Part shown: in pieces, positions 17,007 to 26,067 of the stretch
How positions within the stretch are numbered: the first letter of the stretch is position 1
Layout of the letters: each line of letters opens with the position of its first letter
Assembly: GCF_022601715.1 (NCBI RefSeq)
Contig: NZ_JAKVIM010000026.1
Location: 1 to 48,658, forward strand
Direction: 5' to 3'
Source: Acinetobacter zhairuonensis
Lineage (GTDB): Bacteria > Pseudomonadota > Gammaproteobacteria > Pseudomonadales > Moraxellaceae
DNA length: 48,658 nucleotides
Made by a program: the position numbers and the translations under genes
The notes under the pieces: model-generated
The model's database searches: none
Seen by the model: the letters and a program-made list of their open reading frames with translations, nothing else
Told to the model about the DNA's origin: nothing

Positions 17007-18701
17007 TTAGATATCCATGGTCTCATAGCTAGAAATAGATAAGCTGTGATAAGGGTTGGGCGTACTTCCTATTTTACTTGGCATGCCTGTTGAGTCGCTT
17101 TCTTGAGCGAGTAAAGGCGTAAGTAGCTGTTTGAATGGCCAAGTCTTATTATCAAAAAGATAGGTTTGAATTTGCGATTTTGTTTGTTCTGAAATGGGTT
17201 GGGTTTCTACAAAATCTTGAATAATGTCTTGAACCAACTTCCAGAAATCGCTTTCTGTATGATCCGTATATTTCAAGGTAGCTAAAGCAATCGGGTAGAG
17301 GTTAATTTGAATCCCTAGGGTAATGAAGTAATTAAATAAGTCTTCATTTTTGGTAAAGATAAGATTGTTCGGTGTGCTCGTATCAATGGTATAAATCGGA
17401 GGTGTAAAACCACTTTTTTCAATGGCTGTGGTACATATTCTTAAGGTATCGTGGTCACGTAAAACAAAGCATTTCAACTTATTATTTTCATAACACACCA
17501 TGGTATTTTGCCCGTGGCATTCGGGCATGATGCCTTTTGCCCAAAGTGTTAAGAATGTTTGAATAAAATGAAAAGTTAAGGCTTTTAGTAATGTCCACTT
17601 GTCACCTTCAACGCCCAACGTTTCCCAAGGGTCAACATACGTACAGCTTAAAGCTGACATAGTGATTGGCGTGACATTTTTATCTTGGCAAATATCCAGT
17701 AAATGTCGGACTTGGCAACCGATTACACCTAAATTTTTTACAATCGGCTCTTGTTTACCGAGCACCCACCAATGTGTTTCATTACTTAAAAAGAGACGAT
17801 TTTTTAATAAAGCAGTTTCATTAATGACTTCATTTAAAAAATCATATGCCGTATGACCATTCATTAAATAACGGCCTGGCATAGAGCGGATTGCGCCTAA
17901 TGTTTTGGCATTGGTTGAAAGTTTTAAATGCAGAGTAGGGTTTGCGTTGTGAATAAGAGTTCTTAAAGAAGAAGTCGGCAAACCAATTATGGTGACATGG
18001 TTTAGATCAATACCGCCGTACTTATTTTCATCAAACTTTAAATAACGATGTTGAGTCTCTAGCAAAGGTAGGGCTAAGTAGTCATCTGAAAGCTCAGCCA
18101 TTTTGTCAGCAATTAGACGTTCCTCAGCTTCTGATAACAGAAGCTCTTTATGAGGAGTTGATTCCATATTATTGATGACATCATCTTTCTTAAAAGCCCA
18201 CCAGTACACCTCAATTTCTTTTTGAGTTGTGAGTGGTGCAAGTTCACCTTTTGAGTGAGCGAACGGATGAAATGGACGATCAGTTACCAGCGATAGCAAC
18301 TCGCTTTTGATTAAAGGCGAAGAAAATGAAAGGGCTGACTGTAAAATTTGAGGAATTTTTTCAGCAGTTACTAAGTTGTCTAGCCAATAATTAATTGCTT
18401 TTTGATGGTGTGGCGATGGCCACCAAGTTGCTTGGGTTAAATAGTTAAAAACTTCAGAAATAGAAATTTTAGAAGTCGTATTACTCAAGAGGTTATGAAG
18501 TAAAACTTCCGGTTGAGTAATATAGAAAGGATTTATACCATCTACTTTTAAACAGCTGAAATAGAGTTCCAACTCATCATTTAGAGTGATTGCCAGATAA
18601 GGCTTTTTATATGAAATATGATCTCTAAAATCTCCATAATTCTCCATGTAGAGGGCATCTATTGTTTTTTGTAGTTGTGCTGTGTAAATCCGATCTAGCA
18701 T
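17007..18701 (-). CDS. sbnC: NIS siderophore synthetase, SbnC-like
   Basis: IucA/IucC family protein of 564 aa (SbnC is about 584 aa). In the staphyloferrin B pathway SbnC adds alpha-ketoglutarate to the growing citrate-diaminopropionate chain. Visible motifs are RPFHPFAHSKGEL (the HP...K region), TSSLRTLIHNANPTLHLKLS, MPECHGQNTM (nucleotide-binding His/Gln/Asn) and the FVLRDHDTLRI loop. The loop after HPFAHSKGEL is unusual: APLTTQKEIEVYW replaces the common GF...Y.PE pattern seen in the fused protein. The ATG at 18701 has AGGA about 10 bases upstream and lies just after the sbnB stop; a longer frame from 18776 would overlap sbnB. Substrate is inferred from operon order. Confidence 0.8.
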   Translation of the reverse strand: MLDRIYTAQLQKTIDALYMENYGDFRDHISYKKPYLAITLNDELELYFSCLKVDGINPFYITQPEVLLHNLLSNTTSKISISEVFNYLTQATWWPSPHHQKAINYWLDNLVTAEKIPQILQSALSFSSPLIKSELLSLVTDRPFHPFAHSKGELAPLTTQKEIEVYWWAFKKDDVINNMESTPHKELLLSEAEERLIADKMAELSDDYLALPLLETQHRYLKFDENKYGGIDLNHVTIIGLPTSSLRTLIHNANPTLHLKLSTNAKTLGAIRSMPGRYLMNGHTAYDFLNEVINETALLKNRLFLSNETHWWVLGKQEPIVKNLGVIGCQVRHLLDICQDKNVTPITMSALSCTYVDPWETLGVEGDKWTLLKALTFHFIQTFLTLWAKGIMPECHGQNTMVCYENNKLKCFVLRDHDTLRICTTAIEKSGFTPPIYTIDTSTPNNLIFTKNEDLFNYFITLGIQINLYPIALATLKYTDHTESDFWKLVQDIIQDFVETQPISEQTKSQIQTYLFDNKTWPFKQLLTPLLAQESDSTGMPSKIGSTPNPYHSLSISSYETMDI

Positions 18702-18718
18702 TTTAGTTATTCCTATTC

Positions 18719-19732
18719 TTATAAAAGTGGTAGAACCGTTCCAACGTTTTGTTCTTGTGCAGCATTGAAGAACCATTTAGCGCAAACAATGTCATCAATC
18801 GCCATCCCCATTGGATTGAGCAAAATGATTTCATCTTCATGTTCGCGGCCGTTTTTATGACCAATAATGATGTCGCCAAGTTCAGCATGCAGTTTTTCAC
18901 GACTGAATAAGCCATCTTCAACCAGTACGTTGATGACTTTCTTTTCTCGATTTGATTGGTCCCAGTCGTCCACAATAACTTTGTCCACTTTTAAGAACAC
19001 TTCAGGCTCAATATCCATAATTGAAATATTTGAAACAAAGCAGCCCTTTTTAAGCCACTCAAATGGGATGTAAGGCTTATCTGAAACTGTGCAGGTAATG
19101 AGGACATCGGCTTGCTGAATCGCAGACTTGGCACTGTCATGAATTTCAATTTCTAGATGTGGATATTCCGATAAGAACAACGCTTTGAGTTTTTCAGTTG
19201 CTTCAGGGTTCACATCAAATAAATGGATTTTTTTCACTTGAGCATATTGTTCAAGTACCGTCTTAATCTGCATTTGGGCAATTGGTCCGCAGCCAATTAC
19301 AGTAATGTCAGAAAAGTCTTTTTTTGCTAGATACTTAATCGAAACACCCGTAATTGCAGCAGTTCGCATGGCACTGATTAAGCTGCCTTCCATTACTGCA
19401 ACTGGATAATTTGTTTCTGAGTCATTTAGAACAATTAATGCACTAGCACGCGGAATATTGAATTTTTTAGGGTTATGTTGTCTTGAACCAATCCATTTGA
19501 TGCCGGCAATTGGGTCATTGCCACCTAAATAACAAGGCATGGCAATAATACGGTCAGCAATATGGTTTGCACCTTGCCAGCGAAGATAAGGTTTTAAGGG
19601 TTGTACAAACTGTTTATTTGCATGCAGAGTTAAACCTTCAGTAATCGCTTCAATAAATGAATTGCTATGATTTGCGCCAAGATTTAATAAATCTGATTGA
19701 CTTAAATAGCGAAGGGTAGCCAAATTGCTCAT
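18719..19732 (-). CDS. sbnB: SbnB-like N-(1-amino-1-carboxyl-2-ethyl)-glutamate dehydrogenase
   Basis: Ornithine cyclodeaminase/mu-crystallin family protein, 337 aa. SbnB oxidatively cleaves ACEGA, the product of SbnA, into L-2,3-diaminopropionate and alpha-ketoglutarate, so it supplies two building blocks of staphyloferrin B. Visible features are the substrate region RWQGANHIADRIIAMPCYLG, the segment SLISAMRTAAITGVSIKYLA, and the NAD-binding Rossmann motif ITVIGCGPIAQMQIKTVLEQ at about residues 142-165. The ATG follows AGGAAA. It lies 21 bases after the sbnA stop. A generic ornithine cyclodeaminase is the alternative, but pairing with an SbnA-like synthase is diagnostic. Confidence 0.87.
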   Translation of the reverse strand: MSNLATLRYLSQSDLLNLGANHSNSFIEAITEGLTLHANKQFVQPLKPYLRWQGANHIADRIIAMPCYLGGNDPIAGIKWIGSRQHNPKKFNIPRASALIVLNDSETNYPVAVMEGSLISAMRTAAITGVSIKYLAKKDFSDITVIGCGPIAQMQIKTVLEQYAQVKKIHLFDVNPEATEKLKALFLSEYPHLEIEIHDSAKSAIQQADVLITCTVSDKPYIPFEWLKKGCFVSNISIMDIEPEVFLKVDKVIVDDWDQSNREKKVINVLVEDGLFSREKLHAELGDIIIGHKNGREHEDEIILLNPMGMAIDDIVCAKWFFNAAQEQNVGTVLPLL

Positions 19733-19753
19733 GAATATTTCCTAATGAGATGG

Positions 19754-20758
19754 TTAAACAATATTTTGTAAAGTAAGGTTTTCTTGGCGTCGTACATTTC
19801 GATTGAAGTGACGCTTCTTGATCATTTCGAACCATTCATCTTCATAAACCAAATCGAGATAACGGTCACCGCGATCGGGCAGCAACGTTAAGACGCACGA
19901 TCCATCAGGAATGGTTGGAATCAGTTTTTTGATGGCTGAAATTGATGAGCCACTCGAACCGCCTGCAAAGATTCCTTCATGTTCAAGAAGTTCTCTGCAA
20001 CCCAGTGCAGATTCATAGTCATCTACATAAATGACATCATCAATTTCATCGGGGGAGAGTAGCGGTGGGACAGTACTTGCACCAATACCGGGAATTTCGC
20101 GTTGACCAGATGTACCACCGAACAGCACAGAGCCGACAATATCGACAGCGATGACTTTTAATTCGGGGAACTTTTCTTTAAGGCGACGAGACACGCCCAT
20201 AATCGTGCCGGAGGTACTTGCTCCAATCACGAGGTAATCAATCTTGCGATCAATTTGATTTAGGATTTCTTCTGCTTCACCAAAATAATGGCTCTTCCAG
20301 TTATTTGGGTTTGCATACTGATTAATCCAAACAGCATTTGGAAGCTGTTGGCAGAGTCGTTTTACAGTATCAATTCTGGTTTTTAAATAACCGCCGTTTT
20401 GGTCTTTTTTAGAGACCATTTCGATATTGGCCTTGTAGAGCTTCAGCATTTGTAAGTTTGCTGAGGCAATTTTCGGGTCAATAACGGCAGTAAATTTTAA
20501 TCCATATATTTTGCAAGCCATTGCAAGCGCAATCGCTAAGTTCCCTGATGAGCTTTCAACAATATGACTATTTTTATTAATCACTCCAGATTTCAGGCCT
20601 TCCTGTAGCATGAATAATGCCGGACGGTCTTTAATACTTCCTCCTGGGTTTAACAATTCCATTTTCGCAATCACTGAGATCGATTGATGCGTGAATAGCC
20701 TTGATAGTTGTAATAGTGGCGTTTTACCTATGCAGTCGAGAATATTTTCATGGATCAT
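19754..20758 (-). CDS. sbnA: SbnA-like ACEGA synthase (PLP-dependent, cysteine synthase fold)
   Basis: Fold-type II PLP enzyme of 334 aa. SbnA joins O-phospho-L-serine and L-glutamate to make ACEGA, the first step to L-2,3-diaminopropionate. The PLP lysine is K43 in NPGGSIKDRPA. The phosphate loop SSSGNLAIALA and the C-terminal GGSSGSSISAI segment are typical, and the GASTSGTIMGVSRRL glycine loop is present. It is the first gene of a minus-strand operon of six genes, with a Fur box 47-71 bases upstream of the start. A plain cysteine synthase is unlikely given sbnB next door. No sbnI-type serine kinase is present, so O-phosphoserine would come from general serine synthesis. Confidence 0.87.
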   Translation of the reverse strand: MIHENILDCIGKTPLLQLSRLFTHQSISVIAKMELLNPGGSIKDRPALFMLQEGLKSGVINKNSHIVESSSGNLAIALAMACKIYGLKFTAVIDPKIASANLQMLKLYKANIEMVSKKDQNGGYLKTRIDTVKRLCQQLPNAVWINQYANPNNWKSHYFGEAEEILNQIDRKIDYLVIGASTSGTIMGVSRRLKEKFPELKVIAVDIVGSVLFGGTSGQREIPGIGASTVPPLLSPDEIDDVIYVDDYESALGCRELLEHEGIFAGGSSGSSISAIKKLIPTIPDGSCVLTLLPDRGDRYLDLVYEDEWFEMIKKRHFNRNVRRQENLTLQNIV

Positions 20759-20804
20759 GGTAGATCTTCTCTGGTTTTTATGTTGCTTAAATAATAATTA
20801 ATAT

Positions 20805-20829
20805 ATTAACGATAATCATTATCATTTAA
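20805..20829 (-). promoter_or_regulatory. Fur box of the sbn-like operon
   Basis: GATAATCATTATCATT at 20811-20826 sits in overlapping matches to the 19-bp Fur consensus. The window 20805-20823 matches 16 of 19 positions and 20811-20829 matches 15 of 19 of the reverse complement. Overlapping boxes are typical of strongly iron-repressed siderophore promoters. Confidence 0.8.
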
Positions 20830-21238
20830 GGGGTATTTGTTTATTTGTGTAATTTCGTTTAGGATTTTATGTGATTGATTTTTTAATTTATTTTATTAAT
20901 GTGTTTGGTTGCGCATTATCAGGTTGATGGTGGAAAAATTAAAAAAGGTAGCTGAGTATCAGTTGCTTCATTTGAAATTATAATTTAGGCATGCGATATA
21001 CTTAACCCTTTGAATCAAAGTAAGTGATTAAATGTGTGTGGGTTTGATTGCCTTAACTTTGAAAATTATTTTTGTCTAGGAACGTAGTGTAAGTTAATTC
21101 TTTTAGATACTTTAAGATTGGTGTTAGATGCACATTATTTATGTCGAACTTAAAATTAAATCAAAAAATAATTTTGATTAAGTGTACCTTTAGGTGTATT
21201 TATTTTTAATAAAATAGAAAAAATTGTTAAATATTAAA
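20830..21238. other. Gene-free AT-rich stretch upstream of the siderophore operon
   Basis: No gene is seen. The part nearest 20830 must contain the sbnA promoter on the minus strand; the rest shows nothing I can interpret. Confidence 0.5.
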
Positions 21239-21727
21239 TAACCCGAATCGCGGATAAGAAATTGACTTGAAAAATAGAAGAACTAGAGCCATCAGTTGAG
21301 TTACCACACCAAACCTAAAGCTCTAGTCCTGATGTTCAATAGTACCGAATTATTCTGCGTAATCGATGATTTCTTTCTTAAATTTGAAGCAACTTATTGG
21401 AAATTTCTCAAACAAAGTCGTCACTCTATAAGAATTCGACCAGCCCAATTGAGTCTCTCAGAAATCAATTTTATCGACATTTGGTATAAGTGTTCTCATA
21501 TCAACAATTTCAAAGCATTCTTTTCATGGTTGAAACAGGATAAAAATCATTTATTTAAAAGCTTACCCTGCTACCAACGGATGATTCACCTCATCAATAT
21601 GCATCAATTGGCACTACATGCATTACATGTCGCCTTAATGAAAAACCAACGCAGCCAATATTTATGGGTTGATTCAACCACTCTACCGGTCTGTAAAAAT
21701 CAACGGGCTTAAACAGGATTCGGGTTA
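21239..21727 (+). mobile_element. Internally deleted IS982-like element
   Basis: A 489-base element bounded by an 11-bp inverted repeat, TAACCCGAATC at 21239 and GATTCGGGTTA at 21717. Between them is a 5' transposase fragment on the plus strand (ATG 21332, stop 21712). It includes IDDFFLKFEATYWKF, LSLSEINFIDIWYKC, NNFKAFFSWL, LPCYQRMIHLINMHQLALHA and YLWVDSTTLPVCKNQR, all in the order seen at the N-terminus of IS982-family transposases. The frame then runs straight into the right repeat. About half of the transposase is missing, so it cannot move by itself. I could not define a clear target duplication in the AT-rich flanks. Confidence 0.7.
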
Positions 21728-22200
21728 AATAATATTTTAAATAAACTTAACTTTCGATAGCTTACTGAATATTCAACCAAATGCATGTTGATTCATTGTG
21801 AGCTTATTTGAACTTGGAAAAAGAAGTAATCAAAAGATAAGATTTTATTTTATTATAAATGTCAATATGCGTCCCATGCTTAGGGAATGATATTTTTATT
21901 GATGATATCTGGATTTTGGATCGTCATTTTTACGTTAAACTTATTTTAAAAAATAATTATAAAACAATTGTATATATTATTAATGGAATTTTAATTTTGC
22001 TTAAAATAAAACTTTAATGGTAATTTTCTCACGCTCTAAAAAACTATCATTTCAATAAAAAATGTTGGCTATCACTCTTGTTTATTTAAATTTTTTAGGA
22101 TACATTTTGAAACATCTTGAAAGATGCTCATTCCTTAGGCAATTATTTGATGGCTATGCGTCGTATGTTTCATAACCATCAAACAATTGGAGAAACAGCC
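21728..22200 (+). other. Gene-free AT-rich leader of the NADH dehydrogenase gene
   Basis: No independent gene is seen. The last 84 bases (from TTG 22117) are in frame with the dehydrogenase and free of stops, but carry no strong ribosome binding site of their own, so I treat them as leader. The promoter is presumably here but I cannot place it reliably. Confidence 0.45.
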
Positions 22201-23526
22201 ATGCTGCTGAAAAATAGTGAAAACAAAAAGTGTAAAATGCGGATCGTGATTGTGGGTGGTGGAGCAGGTGGACTCGAACTTGCGACACGCCTAGGCAATC
22301 GCTTAGGTAAAAAAAATAAAGCCGAGATTATCTTGGTGGATGCTACGCTTACGCATATTTGGAAACCACTTTTACATGAAGTGGCTTCGGGGACATTAAA
22401 TTCACATGATGATGAATTAAATTACTTTGCACATGCCAAGAAGAATAATTTTGAGTTTTATTTGGGGAAAATGATCAATATTGATCGAACCGATAAAACC
22501 ATTCAACTGGAGGAATTAAGTTCGCATCAAGGGGAAACAATCGCACCCAGTCGTGCGCTTGCCTATGATATTTTAGTGGTTTCAGTCGGTTCAACCTCCA
22601 ATGATTTTAATACCGAAGGAGCTAAAGAACATTGCGTGTGTTTGGACTCACGTGCACAAGCCGATTACTTGCAAAAAGAATTTTTAAATCTGTATCTGCA
22701 AGCGCAAGCCAATAGCTTAATCGAAAATGAAAAGCCGAGTTTACTGAATATCGCCATTATTGGCGCGGGTGCTACAGGGGTAGAATTAGCCGCCGAGCTA
22801 GATTTTGCCGCACATCAATTCTGCAAATATGGTTTAGATAGTATTAAACCCGACAATGTGCAGATTACCTTAATTGAGGCTGCGGATCGTGTCTTGCCCG
22901 CACTGAACGGCAAAATTTCCAGTTTGGCTGAGGAAGAGTTGCTCAACATGGGCATTCACGTGCGAACCCAGAGCCGAGTGAAGAAAATTGATGAAACTCA
23001 TATTTATTTTGAGGATGGTACACAATTACCAGCGGACTTAAAGGTCTGGTCTGCGGGTATTAAAGCACCTGATTTCTTGAAGAATATTGCTGATTTGGAA
23101 ACCAATCGAATTAATCAACTGGTGGTTCAAGCGACTTTGCAAACGACTCGGGATGATTGCATTTTTGCGATGGGCGATTGTGCAAGCTTTACCCCAGAAG
23201 GCAAGGATCGTCCTTTAGCACCACGTGCACAAGTGGCAAATCAGCAAGCTATTTTTTTAGAAAAGGCGTTATCTGCTTATGTCATGGGGCAACCGCTGCC
23301 GCAGTTCGTCTTTAAAGACAAAGGATCCTTGGTGTCTTTAAGTGATCGCAATAGTGTGGGGCATGTCATGGGCAATATTAATATTGAAGGTTTTGTCGCG
23401 CGCATGATGTATATGTCGCTTTATCGGTTTCATCAAATTGCCTTGCATGGGTTATTTAAAACAGGCGTTTTGATGTTAAAAGATGTCTTGGCGAAGTCTT
23501 CTCGACCACAATTAAAAATGCATTGA
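22201..23526 (+). CDS. ndh: Type II NADH:quinone dehydrogenase (NDH-2)
   Basis: Membrane-associated flavoprotein of 441 aa (E. coli Ndh is 434) that passes electrons from NADH to quinone without pumping protons. The FAD-binding motif RIVIVGGGAGGLELATRLG is at about residues 14-32. HIWKPLLHEVASGTL is a family hallmark. The second dinucleotide fold is IAIIGAGATGVELAAELDFA, and the C-terminal FAD contact is IFAMGDCASF. The amphipathic C-terminus (MMYMSLYRFHQIALHGLFKT) is the usual membrane anchor. The ATG at 22201 has GGAGA 8-12 bases upstream; in-frame starts at 22117, 22150 and 22237 are possible. It stands alone on its strand between the IS remnant and the hca operon. Confidence 0.87.
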   Translation: MLLKNSENKKCKMRIVIVGGGAGGLELATRLGNRLGKKNKAEIILVDATLTHIWKPLLHEVASGTLNSHDDELNYFAHAKKNNFEFYLGKMINIDRTDKTIQLEELSSHQGETIAPSRALAYDILVVSVGSTSNDFNTEGAKEHCVCLDSRAQADYLQKEFLNLYLQAQANSLIENEKPSLLNIAIIGAGATGVELAAELDFAAHQFCKYGLDSIKPDNVQITLIEAADRVLPALNGKISSLAEEELLNMGIHVRTQSRVKKIDETHIYFEDGTQLPADLKVWSAGIKAPDFLKNIADLETNRINQLVVQATLQTTRDDCIFAMGDCASFTPEGKDRPLAPRAQVANQQAIFLEKALSAYVMGQPLPQFVFKDKGSLVSLSDRNSVGHVMGNINIEGFVARMMYMSLYRFHQIALHGLFKTGVLMLKDVLAKSSRPQLKMH

Positions 23527-23616
23527 TTTCGAATGGGTAAAGGTATTTTATTCGAGGAAGCTAGGTAATTTAAAAAGATGCTCAATATTTCAAATAATGG
23601 GTGTTAGTCATCAAGG

Positions 23617-23645
23617 GGCTTAAACTGTAAGGGTTTAAGCCTTTT
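23617..23645 (+). terminator. Intrinsic terminator of ndh
   Basis: Stem GGCTTAAAC / GTTTAAGCC with a short loop followed by TTTT, 90 bases past the ndh stop. Confidence 0.75.
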
Positions 23646-23792
23646 CACATTTAGAGCTATTCAGATTTATCGAAATGAAAGTTGATTGTTTTGATGACTG
23701 GCTCATCACCTGATTGCGGGCACACCTGAACAGGAGTTCGTATCGATTAAACAACAGGATTAAGGCGGCATTCTGTTTTTATCTTTAGATAA

Positions 23793-23825
23793 AATAAAGA
23801 GAGCAACTTTGCTCTCTTTATTTTT
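23793..23825. terminator. Bidirectional terminator between ndh and the hca operon
   Basis: AATAAAGAGAGCAA / TTGCTCTCTTTATT is a perfect repeat with A and T runs on either side, 6 bases past the stop of the minus-strand esterase gene. It ends the hca operon transcript. Confidence 0.85.
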
Positions 23826-23830
23826 GCTGC

Positions 23831-25588
23831 TTATTTACAACTGAAATTTTCAGCCAACTCGCTATCACCTTGACCGTTATATCGGGCAATTAGCGGATAA
23901 GGACACAGTGGGCGAGTACGGGTTGCCGACCAATCTGTAGGAAGCTCAGTATTGATAACACCACTGGCATTGCCTACACCACGTGCAGAAGCAATAATTT
24001 TGTCAGGTGCTTGACCGTATTCCACCCAATTGACCAATGCAGTCAGCGCATCGAATTGATCGGTGGCGATACCGCCGCGTGAATGGTTCATACCGGGCAC
24101 TCGGAAAAAACGGACAAAACTTGGTGCATTGCCTGAGGTATTATTTTGATACTTATTAAGCAGTTTATCGTACCAGTTCTGCGTGTCATCTACAGAAAAA
24201 ACGCCATCAGCCGTACCTTGTACCACAATCATTTTACCGCCATGTTCGTGCAGTTTATCCAGATTCAATTCATCAGGTGGAATCATGAAAGACATGGCAC
24301 TTTCGAGGTAAGTTTCATTGGTGGCAGATAGTTTTGCATAGTCGGTATCGAAATTAAAGTTGAAAGCGAATTGGCGAGAATTCAGCATGACATCTGGATT
24401 TGGTGGAACCTGAAAAATAATCCCGACCGCCACAGGGTCACGTGCTGTGCCAACAGAAGATTCAAATTTCCAGCTGGCCCAATTGCTGCCCATCAGCCCC
24501 GGATCAAACGGTTGCGTGGCATATAAGGCTTCGCCCGCAGAGTTGACTGGACCACGATAAATATTGGCAAGCACATCAATTTGATCGGTACTTAAACAGC
24601 TACCATCACGTGTACTGGAACATACAGGAACATCGCGATGAATATCAAATGCGGTACGACAGGCTTCGACATCTTGCACTAAGCCGTCTGCCACACCATC
24701 GAGCCCATCACATTGATTGAGAATGGCTTGAGCCAGCACTTTGCGTTCCGATACTGTAAGGGCAGTACTTAAATCATTTTCATCGGTGGCAACTCGACGT
24801 AATTGTTGTGCGGTGTACAGTTGTGCTGCAGCCGCACGAGGTAAGTGAAAACCGGGGGTGCTGGCAAGAATGCCATCATATTGATCGCCCAAACGGGTTG
24901 CTGCCATCATGGCATGTCGCCCACCATTTGAGGTTCCACCCGCATAAGAACGGTCTGGTAGTTTGCCATAAGCCGCCTGAATTAGATTTTTAGCCATCGG
25001 CGTGAGTTTGGTAATGGCACCATAACCATAGTCAATGCGGGCTTGAGGGTCTAAACCAAACAATGGATTTTGTGAAGCATTGTGTCCCGCATCGGATGAA
25101 ATCACCGCAAAGCCATCATGCAGTGCATTGGTCAGCGGTCCACCGCTGCCGACTTGTCCAGTGGCAGTGGCAATATTGCCATCGGTACCGCCATTGCCTT
25201 GATAAAGGAAACGACCATTCCAGTCGATCGGTAAGCGCATTTCAAAACCAATTTGATAAGTTTGCCCATCTACTGGACTGACCCGTTGGTGCATATAGCC
25301 TGTAATCAGGCAGTGGGCGGCAATGTCTTGCCCTGCAACTTTGAGCGTGCCCGCTGCTTGTAAGGTTGCTGAAGTAATACTGGTATTGGCATACTGAAAG
25401 CCGTTTAAGTCGGTACATGACCCTTTTAAATTGGTGCCCACGGCAGGCGTGAGTTGAGGAATAGTGGCAGTGGTTTGGGTTGCCGTTGTATTGTCATTAT
25501 CCCCATCGCCACAAGCTGAAAGGGTGGTACATAACATCAGATAGCTCAGTTGTTTCAGCCATTTTTTTTGTTTTAAGGTTGTTTGCAT
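23831..25588 (-). CDS. hcaG: Tannase/feruloyl esterase family lipoprotein, HcaG-like
   Basis: Lipoprotein of 585 aa (lipobox LSAC, Cys26) predicted to act in the periplasm or outer membrane. It would cleave hydroxycinnamate esters such as chlorogenate, releasing caffeate, ferulate or coumarate for the operon. The nucleophile is S220 in AGGTSNGGRHAMM, the acid D461 in VQGTADGVF and the base H502 in GMNHSRGG. Fungal and bacterial tannases normally have a CS-D-HC motif, with Cys before the Ser and after the His bonded together. Here those residues are Thr219 and Ser503, so the disulfide is absent. Other cysteines remain (for example CRTAFD and CSSTRDGSCLS). In A. baylyi ADP1 hcaG is the last gene of the hca operon and encodes a chlorogenate esterase, matching this place. 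Confidence 0.82.
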   Translation of the reverse strand: MQTTLKQKKWLKQLSYLMLCTTLSACGDGDNDNTTATQTTATIPQLTPAVGTNLKGSCTDLNGFQYANTSITSATLQAAGTLKVAGQDIAAHCLITGYMHQRVSPVDGQTYQIGFEMRLPIDWNGRFLYQGNGGTDGNIATATGQVGSGGPLTNALHDGFAVISSDAGHNASQNPLFGLDPQARIDYGYGAITKLTPMAKNLIQAAYGKLPDRSYAGGTSNGGRHAMMAATRLGDQYDGILASTPGFHLPRAAAAQLYTAQQLRRVATDENDLSTALTVSERKVLAQAILNQCDGLDGVADGLVQDVEACRTAFDIHRDVPVCSSTRDGSCLSTDQIDVLANIYRGPVNSAGEALYATQPFDPGLMGSNWASWKFESSVGTARDPVAVGIIFQVPPNPDVMLNSRQFAFNFNFDTDYAKLSATNETYLESAMSFMIPPDELNLDKLHEHGGKMIVVQGTADGVFSVDDTQNWYDKLLNKYQNNTSGNAPSFVRFFRVPGMNHSRGGIATDQFDALTALVNWVEYGQAPDKIIASARGVGNASGVINTELPTDWSATRTRPLCPYPLIARYNGQGDSELAENFSCK

Positions 25589-25620
25589 TATTGAAGTTCC
25601 ATATCAATCAATGTTGGATT

Positions 25621-26013
25621 TTAAGGATGGAGGACCATGAAATTGGCGGTACTTCGCGCAATCATTTTTTGGTTTTGCCATGCTTCACTTTCAAGGCAGA
25701 GAATGGCTTTGCCTTGTTTGGTAAAGCGACATTTGGTGAGTACGGTTCCGACTTGGCAGGGACGTAAAAAATCCATTGTGAGGTTAATGGTGGTTGCAGG
25801 GGTTTGATCATTTGCAAGATAAGCAAACAGTCCCATCACATCATCCAACATGGCGCAGACCATGCCTCCTTCAACGGTTCCTCTAGGATTGGTAAAGCTG
25901 TCTAGTGCGACATAACTAATTTCCAGTTCAGTCTGATCGGCATTCCATTGAATATTGTGCCCTCCCAGAAGATGGTGGATGGGGGGCAGTGTTGCTAAGG
26001 TACTTAGGGTCAT
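25621..26013 (-). CDS. PaaI/4HBT-type hotdog thioesterase
   Basis: Cytoplasmic hotdog-fold protein of 130 aa. The active-site region is NPRGTVEGGMVCAMLDDVMG (about residues 43-62), followed by TTINLTMDFLRPCQVGTVLT, as in PaaI-type acyl-CoA thioesterases. In this operon it could release CoA from stalled aromatic or hydroxycinnamoyl-CoA intermediates. That would matter because these thioesters are the inducers recognised by HcaR in ADP1; this role is inference. The ribosome binding site is weak. It lies between the DUF3237 gene and the esterase, 32 bases before the latter. Confidence 0.75.
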   Translation of the reverse strand: MTLSTLATLPPIHHLLGGHNIQWNADQTELEISYVALDSFTNPRGTVEGGMVCAMLDDVMGLFAYLANDQTPATTINLTMDFLRPCQVGTVLTKCRFTKQGKAILCLESEAWQNQKMIARSTANFMVLHP

Positions 26014-26067
26014 AAGGAAAGATCCATTTTTCGAACGATGACTAAAAGATAGCGAGGGCTTTGATGC

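Noticed and set aside
18702..18776. Longer N-terminus for the SbnC-like protein
   Set aside because: It would overlap the sbnB coding end by 58 bases, and the ATG at 18701 has a good ribosome binding site.
22117..22200. N-terminal extension of NDH-2 (28 extra residues from TTG 22117)
   Set aside because: Not seen in the family as I know it; the ATG at 22201 has the best ribosome binding site. Kept only as a possibility.
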